NCBI RefSeq assembly: GCF_000512585.2
Contig: NC_089243.1
Span: 1,550,001 to 1,614,000 of the forward strand
Source: Kwoniella bestiolae CBS 10118
Lineage: Eukaryota > Basidiomycota > Tremellomycetes > Tremellales > Cryptococcaceae
Reading direction: 5' to 3'
Length of the DNA: 64,000 nucleotides
Position 1 is the first letter of the stretch. Each line of letters starts with the position of its first letter. Made by a program: the position numbers and the translations under genes. Below the pieces are notes generated by a model. That model was given only the letters and a program-made list of their open reading frames with translations. It did not search any database and was not told the origin of the DNA. Shown here one piece after another: positions 36,902 to 48,285 of the stretch.

Positions 36902-38621
36902 GTTGTGGAGAAGAGCGAGAAAATTCTGATCGCTTATACTGTAAACCATTGGGACGACTTGCATCAGTATCTGTCGTTGACAACTGGTCAGCTAGAATTC
37001 AGTGTAGCTTGTAGTGTACTTCTAGCTAGCAGCAGCTTGATGCCTTTGTGTATGTAGCTGAATGGCGACTACGTTTTAGGTGGCATGAGAAATGCAAAAG
37101 GAACGTTTTCACAAGGTCAGCCAGCCATGCGTTTACCTATTTCGCTTCTGCTTCTGTCTTATGGTGGTGATTCTCTTGGCATATTTGAGTATTCTCGTGG
37201 AAGTGGATGGAACTGCTTTCGCTCTCTGTGCTTATGCTTTCAAGATTATGGGTACATCCAACATGCTTGATAACCGGTCCAAACCTCTTTTTTTCATCGG
37301 TGGCGTCTTGTTTTGTTTCTTCTTTCTTTTGTGGGCTATCCCGTTATCTTCCGTGTTGGTGTTTCCTCCTTGAAAAGCATACGATTACAGAAAAAAACAG
37401 ACGATCCCATACTATCGTGGTCGACTCACACACATCTCGAGGCAAGTCGTACTCTCACAATATCCTCGACTAGCTTAGCCTGGTATGAGCAGACATGTGA
37501 AGGAATAACGGCAAGTTCACAGCTCTATCTGTTCAGCTTCTCAGGGAAATAGACCTGGAAGATAAGCCCTTTTCCTGCAGGGGGGATTTGCTTATCTCCC
37601 GTCATCCAGATCACACATCAATTCCAGGCTTTGTTGGAGACTGCGAAACTACTACTGCAAATATACACACAGCACAGCTTGGAATGAACCCGTCGTGCTC
37701 GAGGTGTGAGGATGAGCGAGTACTTATCCTAGTATATGGCATGTCCGTTCTCACGAGTCAGAGCACGGACCATCCGCATCATGGTTAATGGAGTTGTTTT
37801 CTCATGTACTGACTAGTAGAGATGGAATTGAATTTGCCACTCAGGGTTTCTGTTTTAAGGGTGTCCTAGTCTGCCGGCAATGGTACTAATGATGTAACCG
37901 TATATCTTTCAATCTTTTGGTGTGAGAGGTTTTTACGAAGACATCATTCTCAGTTCACATCCACATTCAAACGTTTATTCACTCTTACTCTTCCACATCT
38001 TATCTTCTTCCCTCCTCTGATATCTCATCAAGATCATATATTTCTACTCGCTAGTCAACCCTATTCAAGCCAACGAGAAGGAACGATAACGAACGTGAGT
38101 CACCTTTCATCCACTTAGCAAAGCACAGGAGAGATAAGAAGATCCTACGGTCGGATTGGCTTGATATAAACAAACCTTATAATGTGATTCCCTCTATCAT
38201 ACCACTCTACTCTACTCTTCCCATCCCATTCCATCATCATATTGTGTTTGTTGATTTCAATCCTCTTGTCATGTCACACCCAAACACCACTTGTCTCAAC
38301 TCATTATGTTATCCCTCTCCACGTTCTACCCCACCGTATCGTTCTCAGTGGAAGTGCGGCATCCCATCTTATTGCCCATCCCGTTGGTCCTGACCGCGCA
38401 ACTCAAGACGTGAGGATTACTATGTTCCCACGCTTCGTGTCACCTTCCACTCCACTTGACCTTTTGTATGGTATCTTGATAGGTCATCCCTCCTTTTATC
38501 TTGTTCTCCGTTGAATTGAATAGGAAAAGAACGTTTAGCTGATCTACAGAGATAACATAGTCAAACTTCATTATACACCCAGATCAACTTGCAGAAACCA
38601 CAATCACAACAGATAGATAAG
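36902..38621. promoter_or_regulatory. Long intergenic region and probable spliced leader of the perilipin gene
   Basis: This 1720-bp stretch has no convincing gene. The T-rich plus-strand ORF at 37092-37373 has hydrophobic composition but no homology that I recognise. A CT-rich tract at 37980-38080 precedes a good GTGAGT donor at 38095, and a CTACAG acceptor ends at 38549. I infer a 455-nt intron in the 5' untranslated region of the perilipin gene, a layout common for highly expressed fungal genes. Confidence 0.45.
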
Positions 38622-39978
38622 ATGTCGACCGAAACCGCTACCGCTCCTGCTCCCACCTCTGGCTCAGAGATCCCAAGTGAGTTGAACGTTTCTTTGTATC
38701 ATATTGATACATGACTGATACCTTGCATGTGTTTCCTGTAAATAGACTTCAAGATCGTCGGTAAACTCGATGGAGTACCTGTAGTTCATGACTCTGTGAC
38801 CTACGCTCAGTGAGTGATCTCGTTGCTTCTGGTTCTCAGTATGTTGTATCGCTAATCTGAATACGCTGCAGACAAGTCCTGCAGTCCAACGAGTACACTG
38901 CTAAGCTCTATGCCACGGCGCTTGCTCTCGCCAATAGTAAGCTTTCCTCTCTCCCATAGAATGTCAAGCTTATATGCCATATTACCGTTTTTCAGAATCG
39001 TACGAAGTTGCTACTCCCGTACTTGTGAGGACTAAACCTATCTTGGAATCTGCCGATGGATTGGCAGTAGCTACGTGAGCCAGCTTCGCTGTAATTCGAA
39101 GTGAGAAGCAATCAGCTGATAATCATGTTTGAAATGACAGTTTCGACAGAGCCGAAGCTACCTTCCCTTGTAAGTTGCTGAGCAAGTATAGCACTTCCTT
39201 ATCCAACACTGACAGCAATTGTTGTCACAGACCCTTTCAAAACTCCCACTCAAGATTTGGTAGTTGTCAAACAAGCCAAGGGCATCTACGATGATGTGAG
39301 TAGTGCACAGTCTATACATGTACCACTTCCATCTGTTACATCATCGAGGCGTCGATATCATGATCTGCCTATTTCTGCCGTTGAAACGGACAAATCTTGA
39401 TACTGATAAATACGTGCTCAGCAAATCCACCCATACATCGCCTCAGCCCAACCAGTCCTCACCGACCTCCTCGACAAGACCTCCCAAATCAACTCCGCCA
39501 TCAGCTCACGAGCAGTAGCTACCGTCCACACCTCTCAAGACCTCGCTCACTCCCTCTTGGAGCAATTACGACACCTCGCTGAACACGGTCAAGCCCTCCC
39601 CGCGACATTGATCAACGGTGTTGGCAAGGTTACTGGCGACTTGAAGGAGATTGTGTTTGCCAAGGATGCGAGTATCCAAGATAAGTCGAACAAGCTTGCT
39701 GCTTATGTTAAGGTGAGCTGTCCTGTCGCTCTAGATCTTGCTGAGGCGAAAGCTGACACAGGAATTGATGTTGAACGGATAGGATCAAGCCAAACCTGTC
39801 ATTGAGGAGATCTACAACTACGTCAATGCTGCCAAGGTGAGTTGCCGGTCACTTGAAAACCTGATTACGAGTAATAGCTCATTTTTGTTGTAACGATCAG
39901 ATCAAGGCAGAACAAGAAGCCCAAGCGTTAGGTCAAGCCGCCAATGGTTCTGCTGAGAACGCTCCAACTCAATCTTAA
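38622..39978 (+). CDS. Lipid-droplet perilipin (MPL1/Cap20-like)
   Basis: A surface protein of lipid droplets that controls access of lipases. ATG 38622 gives MSTETATAPAPTSGSEIP. Then come NFKIVGKLDGVPVVHDSVTY, SYEVATPVLVRTKPILESAD, PFKTPTQDLVVVKQAKGIYD and amphipathic helices SQINSAISSRAVATVHTSQD and HGQALPATLINGVGKVTGDL. It ends NGSAENAPTQS, stop at 39976-39978. The helical repeats and PAT-like core match fungal perilipins, and the length (about 250 residues) is normal. Seven or eight introns are inferred. The long, possibly spliced leader suggests high or regulated expression. Confidence 0.85.
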
Positions 39979-40386
39979 TCGGCTCCTTTCCCCTTTCTGT
40001 CCCCTTTTGAGTTTTGTATAGATGGTTCTCCTTCTTTTGATACATGTAGTGTTATAGATCTCTCTTTTGGTCCTGCGATCCATCCGTCTCTCCCGTATCG
40101 ATTAGGTTAGATTAGGTGCCTTTGATAGGTTGATACAGTATAAACATTATGAAACAGATACATGCATCCGGTAAATAGACTGGTCAATCAATGTTTTACG
40201 GTTGACTTGGTGGCATGAGATACCGTATGAGTACAATTATATACAACTGTCCTATTAAAAAACAAGCATTGTTCCCTAGGTGTAATCAGCCCCAGCTCCC
40301 AGCTGATCATATCATGTACCCCAGTCTTAACACCATTAGATATTTACCAATCCCCGACAAGACCAAGCCCCACACGCACATGACAA
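39979..40386. other. Convergent intergenic region
   Basis: 408 bp of AT-rich sequence with 3' untranslated regions of the perilipin and the MCT1-like gene. No gene was seen. Confidence 0.5.
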
Positions 40387-42432
40387 TCACCTAGACTTCC
40401 TCCTCTGTTCCTCCAATTTCCGCATCGCCACCCCAATCCTATCCTTCTTTTCCCTCTCTTCCCTAGTCTCCCCACTGACCAACTCCGATATTCCTATTGG
40501 TGTGGACCCCTGCGGTCGTTTCTTGATTTCCCCTCTTAACATGATACCCAGTCCTTTCGCACCTTTACCGACAGTTTGGAAGTGCGTCACTGCTGGGAGT
40601 GGGGAGGAATAGAGACGGTAGAGGGTTTTGTGCCATCTGAGTTGGCCTGTTAGGTGGGGTAGGAGGGAGTAGGAGGGGTTTGATATCTAAATTAGGGGTT
40701 AGTTTGGATCATCTATAATTCTTGGTAAGGGGATTTTGGGAGTATAATGAAGTAGATAAAATGGGAGTGTCCGATGAGTTGTATTGTACTGTGGCCAAAA
40801 AAAAGACAATCCCACTCACAGGATGCGTCGTCATTGGATCCAGCACGATCGGACCATCAGGTTTGGAGTTCTCAAAATAACATCGTTCTAGTACATCGCG
40901 GAATTTCGGTATGGCGTGAGTCATAAGTTTGGTATGGTATGGGCAGCTATGATGAGGGATAGGGATAGAATTAGCCAACACTCCCTTCTCTTATAGCTTG
41001 GCCTGAGACGGATGACCAGCCAACTCACGGCATAGCCACGTCCATGACTGGATTCGCAAGATTAAGCTGCTGTAATCTCTCTATCACCTGCAGTACTGCG
41101 TGATGAGTACCCTAATCATGATACGGTCCAGGAATGACAGCATCAGTAAATTGTTGAGCAGCATTCAGGTCTTAATGGTATTAACCGAGACCTCACTCAC
41201 AGTAACAACCAAAACCTTACTACTATTGATTATCCCTGCACTAGCCCACTCCTGCCTTGGCCCAATCGTCCCCCCACTACCAGTAATTTCATTCTCCCTC
41301 TCCCAGTCCCTCTGCAAACTATGTATCTCATCCAGGATCAACTGCATCGCCCGTCTCCTCTTCAAGGGTGTGGAGGACGATTCAGCCTCGGATTCGGTAG
41401 ATGTCACTGGTGGGAAGGGGTCGTCTTCCTCTTCTTGAAGCGATGGCGGTGGGGGAGGGGGAGGGACGAAGTACGAGGGAGAGGACAGGGAGTGGAAGTG
41501 CCGGGCGGAGAGGACGGTGGTTAGGTGGGAGCGGGGGTAGGTCTGGGGAGGAGAGGGTGGGAGGGAGGCGTATATCCTCTGTTGTGTGATACACAGATTA
41601 GCTCAAAGCACGACTGCCTGAATGATCTGAAATGAAAGACCACAACACTCACAGCCAGCCTCACTCCCGTACCCAGATCCAACCTCCCACTAGCCACCAA
41701 AGCAGTCAAAGTACCTATAAACCCATGTCCCGCAAGATGGGTCGTACCTTCAGGTAAGAGACTCGAAGAGCCCCTCTGTTCCTGTGTGGAAGCCAAGATG
41801 GCGATGGAGGAGGAGAGAATGAAAGCTGCTGTGACGTCGGGGCGTTTCATAAGTTCTTCCTTGAAATCCGACGATAAAAGTCAGCGAAATCCGTTGAGAT
41901 CATATCTCTTGATCGATGTTTTATCGGGAGTGTACACTTCAAGGTCATAGGACATCCCAGATAGCTTGAGTGCTGATACTGCGCAACACTCACCAGACTC
42001 CTGCCCTCTACCCACCCCCTCATCCACCCTTTGACCTGCTTCAGACCCGCATCTCCCATCCCCCTCGTCTCGTACCCTATCGTCGCATCTGGCGATAAGA
42101 GCGCCTCGGAAGCTTCGTCCCATACCCTCAGTGAGGAAGGGGTAGGCGAGGTCGGTGTGTGGGGGTATGAGCCCTACGTCGAACAGATGATCAGTATGAC
42201 GGATATGGAGGAATTGGATGGAACCCAAAGCAGACAAAGAAAGGAAAAGGAAATGATAACCCACCAATCCAGCAAACAAGAGACATTTGCCCGATTGACC
42301 AGTCTCGGACGATTCACCCCTTTTCAACCATGTTACCCAGTCTGTATTGGCTGCGTTGGTCGACGCGGCTCTTATGGACGGGGCGATGATGGCTTGAGAG
42401 GAGAGGGTCGTGGGGATATGTGGTATGCGCAT
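40387..42432 (-). CDS. MCT1: Mitochondrial malonyl-CoA:ACP transacylase homologue lacking the nucleophile Ser
   Basis: Homologue of Mct1, which loads malonate onto the acyl carrier protein in mitochondrial fatty-acid synthesis. ATG 42432 gives MRIPHIPTTLSSQAIIAPSI and a basic, Ser/Ala-rich N-terminus. The family order is visible: KCLLFAGLGSYPHTP in place of the usual FPGQGSQ motif, THLAGHGFIGTLTALVASGR in place of the active-site GHSLGE motif, then CPYHTKLM (the usual FHS/YHT catalytic His region) and the LTGQLRWHKTLY region. At 41722-41730 the codons read Gly-His-Gly, so the catalytic serine is a glycine. It ends EEQRRKSR, stop at 40387-40389. Either the protein is a pseudoenzyme or another residue acts. 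The family assignment itself is firm. Confidence 0.8.
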
Positions 42433-42841
42433 GGTTTTGGTGGTGGTGGGAGGTGCAGCTATATGAAATTTGGGTTCATGTATCCGTGCGATATCGTGAG
42501 GATTCTTGGGTTTTCTTGGCTGTATGATGAGTTTCCGAGAAGCAATAGATGCCTGTTCGAGGTTTGTTGATGTTGATGATGATGTTGTGAAATTGACTGA
42601 ATTTAGTAGGATGAACCGGGATGAATAGATAACGCAGTAACCGAGTACTAGCAGTGCGGGGTTATTCGGTCATTCCAATCAACGTCATACAGTACAACAT
42701 GCAGGTCACTTGTCACTTGAACTTGTCTCGCTTTCCTTCATCTTCATCCTAATCATTGACACAGTACTACAGAGCGATTCTTGCAGCAACAGTGATTTCA
42801 ATACCACCGCCAAAGTGAGACCTACAAGAGTCATAAACAAG
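42433..42841. promoter_or_regulatory. Divergent promoter, MCT1-like / acylphosphatase
   Basis: A 409-bp divergent spacer. A short upstream ATG of six codons precedes the MCT1-like start in another frame. No other feature was seen. Confidence 0.45.
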
Positions 42842-43413
42842 ATGAGTCAACTCATCCAGTTCAAGGTGTGAGTGCTTTCTGAGTCATTCATAAAGCCGTA
42901 CCAGGTGACTAACCTAACTTGTGTCGAGCAACAGCACCGGAGATGTTCAGGTATGCTCATTGATACCTCTGGACCAGTGTGGAAGCTGACAGTTTACCAC
43001 TGTTCATACAGGGAGTGAACTTCCGATCATACACCCAAAAAGAGTGAGCCATAAATATCTCATCCGTCCCACCGTCCGTCAGCATAGGAAAATGACTAAT
43101 GGTCATGATGTGGTACTGCAGAGCCCAGAAACTAGGTCTAAAAGGACATGTGTACAACCACGATGACTCGAGCGTACAGGGTGTAGCTGTCGGTCCAGCA
43201 GATAAGATCAAGCAATTGTGCGTTTTACCTTGTATCTGGCAATGCGCAGCTGATTCATTCATCTCGCGGTGTTATAGCCAATCATTCTTATCCAAGGGCC
43301 CATCAGCAGCCGAGGTACATAATGTCGAGCTGATTCAGAACAAACAGGATGCAAGTGAGGAGGATATCAAGAGTGCTTTGGGTGGATCGACAGGATTCGA
43401 AGTTAGGCGGTGA
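42842..43413 (+). CDS. Acylphosphatase
   Basis: Hydrolyses acyl phosphates such as carbamoyl- or 1,3-bisphosphoglycerate. ATG 42842 gives MSQLIQFKV, joined over introns to TGDVQGVNFRSYTQKEAQKL. This keeps the GVxFR phosphate loop and its catalytic Arg. The catalytic Asn follows in HVYNHDDSSVQGVAVGP. The C-terminal strand is GGSTGFEVRR, stop at 43411-43413. Total length is about 100 residues, normal for the family. Four short exons are inferred. It is divergent from the MCT1-like gene. Confidence 0.88.
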
Positions 43414-43789
43414 TTCATGAATCTGTGACGTAGAAAAGCAAGGAAACGAACAGAATCAGAGGAATCAACATTTACGAGAGTCTGTAGCATAATCATATGA
43501 AACACACTGAAGCAGTCAATCTAAGTATATGATAGTTCATGAAACAACCGAGCCATCATGGTTGGTGTCCAGCACTTCTAGCATGCTGCTTGTACTGAAG
43601 AGGTATCGAGGTCAAAGTGCCACATTGGTTTGTATGATAACTCCGCCTCCACCTCGTCACCCCACGTCGAGTAGAATGCAATGCAATGATCGCATCCATC
43701 GTCATGGTAACACTCTGGTACACTGTGGTAGCTTCTCTTGGATTCTTCCTTTCACATATAAACAGAATACATGCAAAGGAATTCAACCA
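43414..43789. promoter_or_regulatory. Intergenic region upstream of the first FKBP12
   Basis: 376 bp with a TATA-like CATATAAAC run near 43754-43762, 30-40 bp before the first FKBP12 ATG. Confidence 0.45.
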
Positions 43790-44598
43790 ATGTTCAGATC
43801 CCTTTTAAAAACTTCCACTAGATCACTACGTGTAAACCAGTACAGAAAATTTTCTTCCACAGCAATCAAAATGGGTGTAACCGTTGAAGTGAGCTTTCCT
43901 TTGAAGGATGGAGCTTCTAGCGATAGATGGAAGAAGGGATTACTGATTGATGCTTCAACCCCCCACAACAGACTCTCTCTCAAGGTGATGGAAAGACCTT
44001 CCCCAAGCCTGGTGATCAGGTCACCATCCACTGTGAGTATCTCCTCACTCCATACAGAATCCATATCCACAAGCACGGTCAGAGCTGATCGTCCACCCCT
44101 CAACTAAGACGTCGGTACCCTCCTTGATGGATCCAAGTTCGATTCCTCAAGAGACAGAGGATCACCTTTCGTCTGCCGAATTGGTCAAGGGTGAGTCCAA
44201 ATCTCACCTGCTTTCATCTCCTTCCTTTATTCCATGCACTTCGTGGGGCTCAGCTGATTGTACTGTACTTGATATACAGCCAAGTTATCAAAGGTTGGGA
44301 TGAGGGTGTTCCTCAACTCTCCGTCGGTCAAAAGGCCATCTTGACCTGTACTCCTGACTACGGTGAGTCGACTCTCTTACTCTGATCTCATATATATATA
44401 CCCTCTTGTCAAATGCTGATAATTATATCAATCTGTTATAGCCTACGGTGCCAGAGGTTTCCCCCCTGTCATCCCCGCCAACTCCACTCTCAAGTTCGAG
44501 GGTAAGTGACTTCTACTTAATACACAACGTGGCACGTTCGCACAAGAATGTCGTACTGATATGACGGTTTAATAGTCGAACTCCTCAAGGTCAACTAA
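43790..44598 (+). CDS. FKBP12-type prolyl isomerase, probable dual mitochondrial/cytosolic forms
   Basis: A peptidyl-prolyl isomerase of the FK506/rapamycin-binding family. ATG 43790 adds 27 residues (MFRSLLKTSTRSLRVNQYRK, then FSSTAIK), which look like a mitochondrial presequence: basic, Ser-rich, without acids. The in-frame second ATG at 43871 gives the canonical MGVTVE start. Exons join to TLSQGDGKTFPKPGDQVTIH, YVGTLLDGSKFDSSRDRGSP, FVCRIGQGQVIKGWDEG, PDYAYGARGFPPVIP and KFEVELLKVN, stop at 44596-44598. The pocket residues Tyr, Phe-Asp, Phe, Val-Ile and Trp are present. The His of human FKBP12 is Phe here, as in the known fungal forms. Alternative starts would make organelle and cytosolic isoforms; that is inference. 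It is immediately followed by a paralogue. Confidence 0.9.
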
Positions 44599-45167
44599 AT
44601 GCCATCGAGGTAGAGAAAAGGGATAACAAGGATGTATAGAATAAGAAGGAAAATCGGGAAAGCGAAGTAAAATAAACATATACAATAACAGTAGCATGTA
44701 TGGGTGGTGGAAGCAATCTCGCAGACGTACTGACAAAGGAGATCGAGCTTGAAAGGAACACAGCTTCTCCTTATCAACATTCAGTGTTAATGGTGTACAA
44801 ACAATGCAGTGATCCTTTACTAGTAGGGAGAAATTGACCATTTCAAAGGCGTCTTTTCTGTGTGTGCGTACTGATGTTTCAGATTATGATTGGCTGATCA
44901 ACGCTCAAATTGGTCGATAATATCATGATGCTGCACTGCTTGCCTTTCTTTTAATCGCGATTGTCCTTGCTTTGTGTACTTTACAGGTGGTGCGCTAATA
45001 AAATGGATCAAGGAAATCTCTCGTTATAAAAGATACATATCATACATGGTCTTATGATTCCCCCTTCCCTTCCATTCCAGAAGAATATAGATAACAATCA
45101 GAGTGATAACTTTTATTCTAAAAAAGAACACCTGACCAGTCACTCAACTTGATCAAGCATCTGCATA
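44599..45167. promoter_or_regulatory. Spacer between the tandem FKBP12 genes
   Basis: 569 bp that hold the first gene's 3' end and the second gene's promoter. No other feature was seen. Confidence 0.45.
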
Positions 45168-46180
45168 ATGGGCGTTACTATAGAAGTGAGTTGACCACTC
45201 GTGTCATTCCTGCCGTCCATGGATCATCTTGCAAGTGCAGTGAAGTGAAACTGATTAGCGCACTTCGATAGACTATCTCACCAGGAGACGGAAAGAATTT
45301 CCCAAAACCTGGTCAAATGGTTGCTATCCCCTGTGAGTCTGAGTCTCAGTCCGATTTCTGGCATAGATGCCTCTCTCCGCTCTGCGCCGATAAACCAAGC
45401 ACAACGGGGTGCAGATCCACAATGCATGGTGCTCGTATTGCTCGAGTCGTCCAGCCAGACTCATAAGTCAGATTAGGATTAGCATCAGATGAACGTTTAA
45501 AGCACACATATACTGATATACTTCTTTCCAATATCAGACGTGGGCACCCTCGCCGATGGAACTGAGTTTGACTCCTCAAGACAGAGAGGTCAGCCCGTTC
45601 GTATGTAAGATCGGAGTAAAGTGAGGCTTTACTTGTCAATCCATTTCGACTAGGTCCTTGTCCAATCACACATTCGCTCTCGTCAAATGGGATGATGGAG
45701 TTGACATGTGCCAAAATGTACTGATCAAACTCGTTCGGGTTTTGTATCTTTTTTGTTTTTCATTTATTTTTCGGTTCAACGTCGACTCGGTGACATAGCC
45801 AAGTGATCAAGGGATGGGACCAAGGTGTCGTCAAGCTCTCTCTTGGACAAAAGGCAAATCTAATCTGCACACCTGATTTCGGTGAGTGCTTTGTCACCCC
45901 GTCAATTCGAGCAGACATTGGGAAGCAATACGTGCGCTACGTTGGAGTGGGATGAGGATTGAGAAATTCAGGTTGACCGACTAATATATGATCTCACTGT
46001 GTCGATAGCATACGGCGAGAATGGTCATCCGCCTGTCATTCCGAGGAATGCCACCCTCAAATTTAAAGGTGAGTAATCGATGTGATCGGAGTGTGACGAA
46101 AGCTGATCATGCTTTGTTCTGGTTTTTTTATGACTGGGTTCAATTGTGCAGTCGAGCTATTGCAAATCCAAAACGCCTAA
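45168..46180 (+). CDS. FKBP12 paralogue with indel in the pocket segment
   Basis: Tandem copy of the FKBP12 gene. ATG 45168 gives MGVTIE, then TISPGDGKNFPKPGQMVAIP, YVGTLADGTEFDSSRQRG, QVIKGWDQGVVKLSLGQKAN, CTPDFAYGENGHPPVIPRNA and ELLQIQNA, stop at 46178-46180. Between SSRQRG and QVIKGW the DNA would encode FVCKIG-type sequence as in the neighbour, but it is shifted by one nucleotide and reaches a stop at 45606. The only open path uses a GTAAGA donor at 45605. It gives QPVRI, five residues shorter than the neighbour and without the Phe of the pocket. Either the protein has an altered pocket or the gene is a young pseudogene. The rest of the frame and all other splice sites are intact. Confidence 0.7.
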
Positions 46181-46375
46181 ACCCCTCAAAAGTATACAGT
46201 ACATACTGTATGTCAGGCTTTGTTTCTCGAAGTAACTCTCGAACGGGAAGGACGTTTGGCGATTGCAATACCTTTCAATATTTGTTACTTCGTACACTCA
46301 TATCACATGTATGATAATATCTCATCCAGGATAGATCATCATACAGAAACTTATGTATAAATCCCCGCCAGACTA

Positions 46376-47873
46376 TCAGGCAGCTCGCTTATCTTGCAAT
46401 TGCTTGATATTCTGCTGCAAAGTATCCATTGACCATCTCTCCTTGACACCCACGGTGATCCTATCGTATTGGGTTTCAGGACAGTGCTACATCAAAGAGC
46501 AAATCATCAGCTCCACGCTACTAATCTAATGTGACTTGAATCCAACTCACACTATCAGCAGGAGGCGGATCTTTATCAAGATTCGTAGGGAACGAGTACC
46601 CATCGGAGATAGCCTGTAACAATGCCCTAGCCAATGGGTGGTCTACACCCCCTTCCAGCTGACTTGTATATTGTAACACGTGGGACCAGGTGGATCGTAG
46701 TAAAGTGGGATAATCAACACTCTCCATAGGTTTAGACCAACAAGCAGAGATCTGAAGGAGATTACCTATTCGATGTAGATTGGTGGTCCGATTCTCACCT
46801 GCGGCATGGAACAATGCTGGATTGAAAAAGATCGCATCTCCAACTTCCAATTCGCTCTGGACCATGTGGTTATGGAAGAAGTCGACGAATTCGGGATGAC
46901 GATAAGCTAGATAACCATGTTCGAACTGTTGAGAATAAGGGAGCAATTGTGTGGGACCAGAGTCTAATGGCATGGGGGAATGGGCGACTGCTCCTTGGAG
47001 GGTCAGCATGGCTGAGGCGATTTGAGTGGGGATAGGGAATTTGGAGGCGGTCGACTCTGATTGGAATCCCAGATCTATCGCACAAGTGAAGTTCATGTAT
47101 ATTAGCGTCGATAACTCAGTCGATGTATTGATGGAGTAGTCAAGCTAAAACATACGATAATCTCGGTGAGGTTTTTGAGGTTGACCGCCTGGCTTAACGA
47201 TGTTCGTTTGAGCGGTAACTTGATATCCCGGTCCAAGCCATGCTTCGGATACCAGTGCTCTGTACGTGCCGTGAGCCTCAGCAGATCGAATCTTGAACTG
47301 TCCGAAGAAGATTACTCACAGTAAGTCGTTGGCATAATATTTAACGAAACTTTCTGGATCCTCCACAGCATGCTTCTGAAACGAGTTCCAAATCCTATCG
47401 TTGGTTCCGGCCGCAGCGAAATGATCGCCCTTTGCATGTTCCTTCTCTCGTTCGATGATAGTTTTGAACACCTGATTCGTTCGTTCGATCACGTCCATAT
47501 TCCTCTCAAAGCCTTTCACGATGAATACACCCGGTCCCGAACCTAGACATCTATGCAGCTCATCCATCACATCTCCCCTTGATTGATTATTTGCCCTTGA
47601 TTTCTGTCGCAAATCATCCCCAGAGTACACCACTACATTCTTCGAGATCCCAATGGACAAGGGATAGTCCGAAGGATCTGTCGTCCTACTGCCTGCGTAA
47701 AACATATAAGCCAATGATCAATCATGACAACTACGTTCGGTATACATACACGTTTGACTGAATAGCTGCAAGTCTTCCTCTGTGAACGCTTGTTGGAGCC
47801 TTGCTCTGGTTTGAACTCTCATGTTGGTGGTGTTATCGCTCCACGACGAGACGCTGACTGTGTCTACGAACAT
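46376..47873 (-). CDS. Phytanoyl-CoA dioxygenase (PhyH) family Fe(II)/2-oxoglutarate oxygenase
   Basis: A cupin-fold non-heme iron oxygenase. ATG 47873 gives MFVDTVSVSSWSDNTTNMRV, then TRARLQQAFTEEDLQLFSQT, ISKNVVVYSGDDLRQKSRAN, GPGVFIVKGFERNMDVIERT and AWLGPGYQVTAQTNIVKPGG. The iron site is visible: HRDYH (His-x-Asp) and the distal His in FFNPALFHAAGENRT. The Arg of NLHRIGNLLQ can bind 2-oxoglutarate. It ends MDTLQQNIKQLQDKRAA, stop at 46376-46378. The substrate is unknown. Its promoter is shared with the second flavocytochrome b2 and holds CGGACCG, so I place it at the left edge of the inositol cluster. Confidence 0.87.
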
Positions 47874-48285
47874 CACAGATGATTGATTTAGTCTTGGTAA
47901 ATGAAGTCAAGGCAATCTTCATTCGTTTACCCCACACGATCAAGCTGCTAATCTGTTAAAGTCTCGGACCGGATCTAAGCGTTCTCGGCAGGTTTCTTTC
48001 GTTTGGGTGTTTGGGTGTTCTATCGGGCGATTTAGACCGCCAAAGGTGAAGTAATCATCGAAACAGCAAAGCAAGTTCAGGTCTTCGGAATCGCGTGTCC
48101 CGAGTTGATCCTAGCAGCAGTAGGCAATATTGAAGCGTTGGTTGGCTCAGTCTCTTCGATCAGGACTTGCAGAGTAGCCTCAACCACTTCCTGATTGTTG
48201 GTGGACTCGTTGCTATCGACTTGGACCAACGATTCCTGGCTACTTGGAGCTGTATCAAAAGATCGTTAGCTAGTGCTTCAGAGAT
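47874..48285. promoter_or_regulatory. Divergent promoter, PhyH / second flavocytochrome b2
   Basis: This 412-bp divergent promoter contains one CGGACCG followed by GAT at 47965-47974, about 92 bp from the PhyH ATG. Confidence 0.5.
47965..47971. promoter_or_regulatory. CGG-N-CCG site (CGGACCG)
   Basis: Exact CGGACCG in extended context CGGACCGGAT, identical over ten bases to the site at 50868. It sits between two divergent cluster genes. Confidence 0.6.

Noticed and set aside
37092..37373. Hydrophobic 93-codon ORF resembling a small membrane protein
   Set aside because: T-rich non-coding sequence between RAD4 and the perilipin leader gives hydrophobic codons by chance; no promoter, conserved motif or splice structure supports it.
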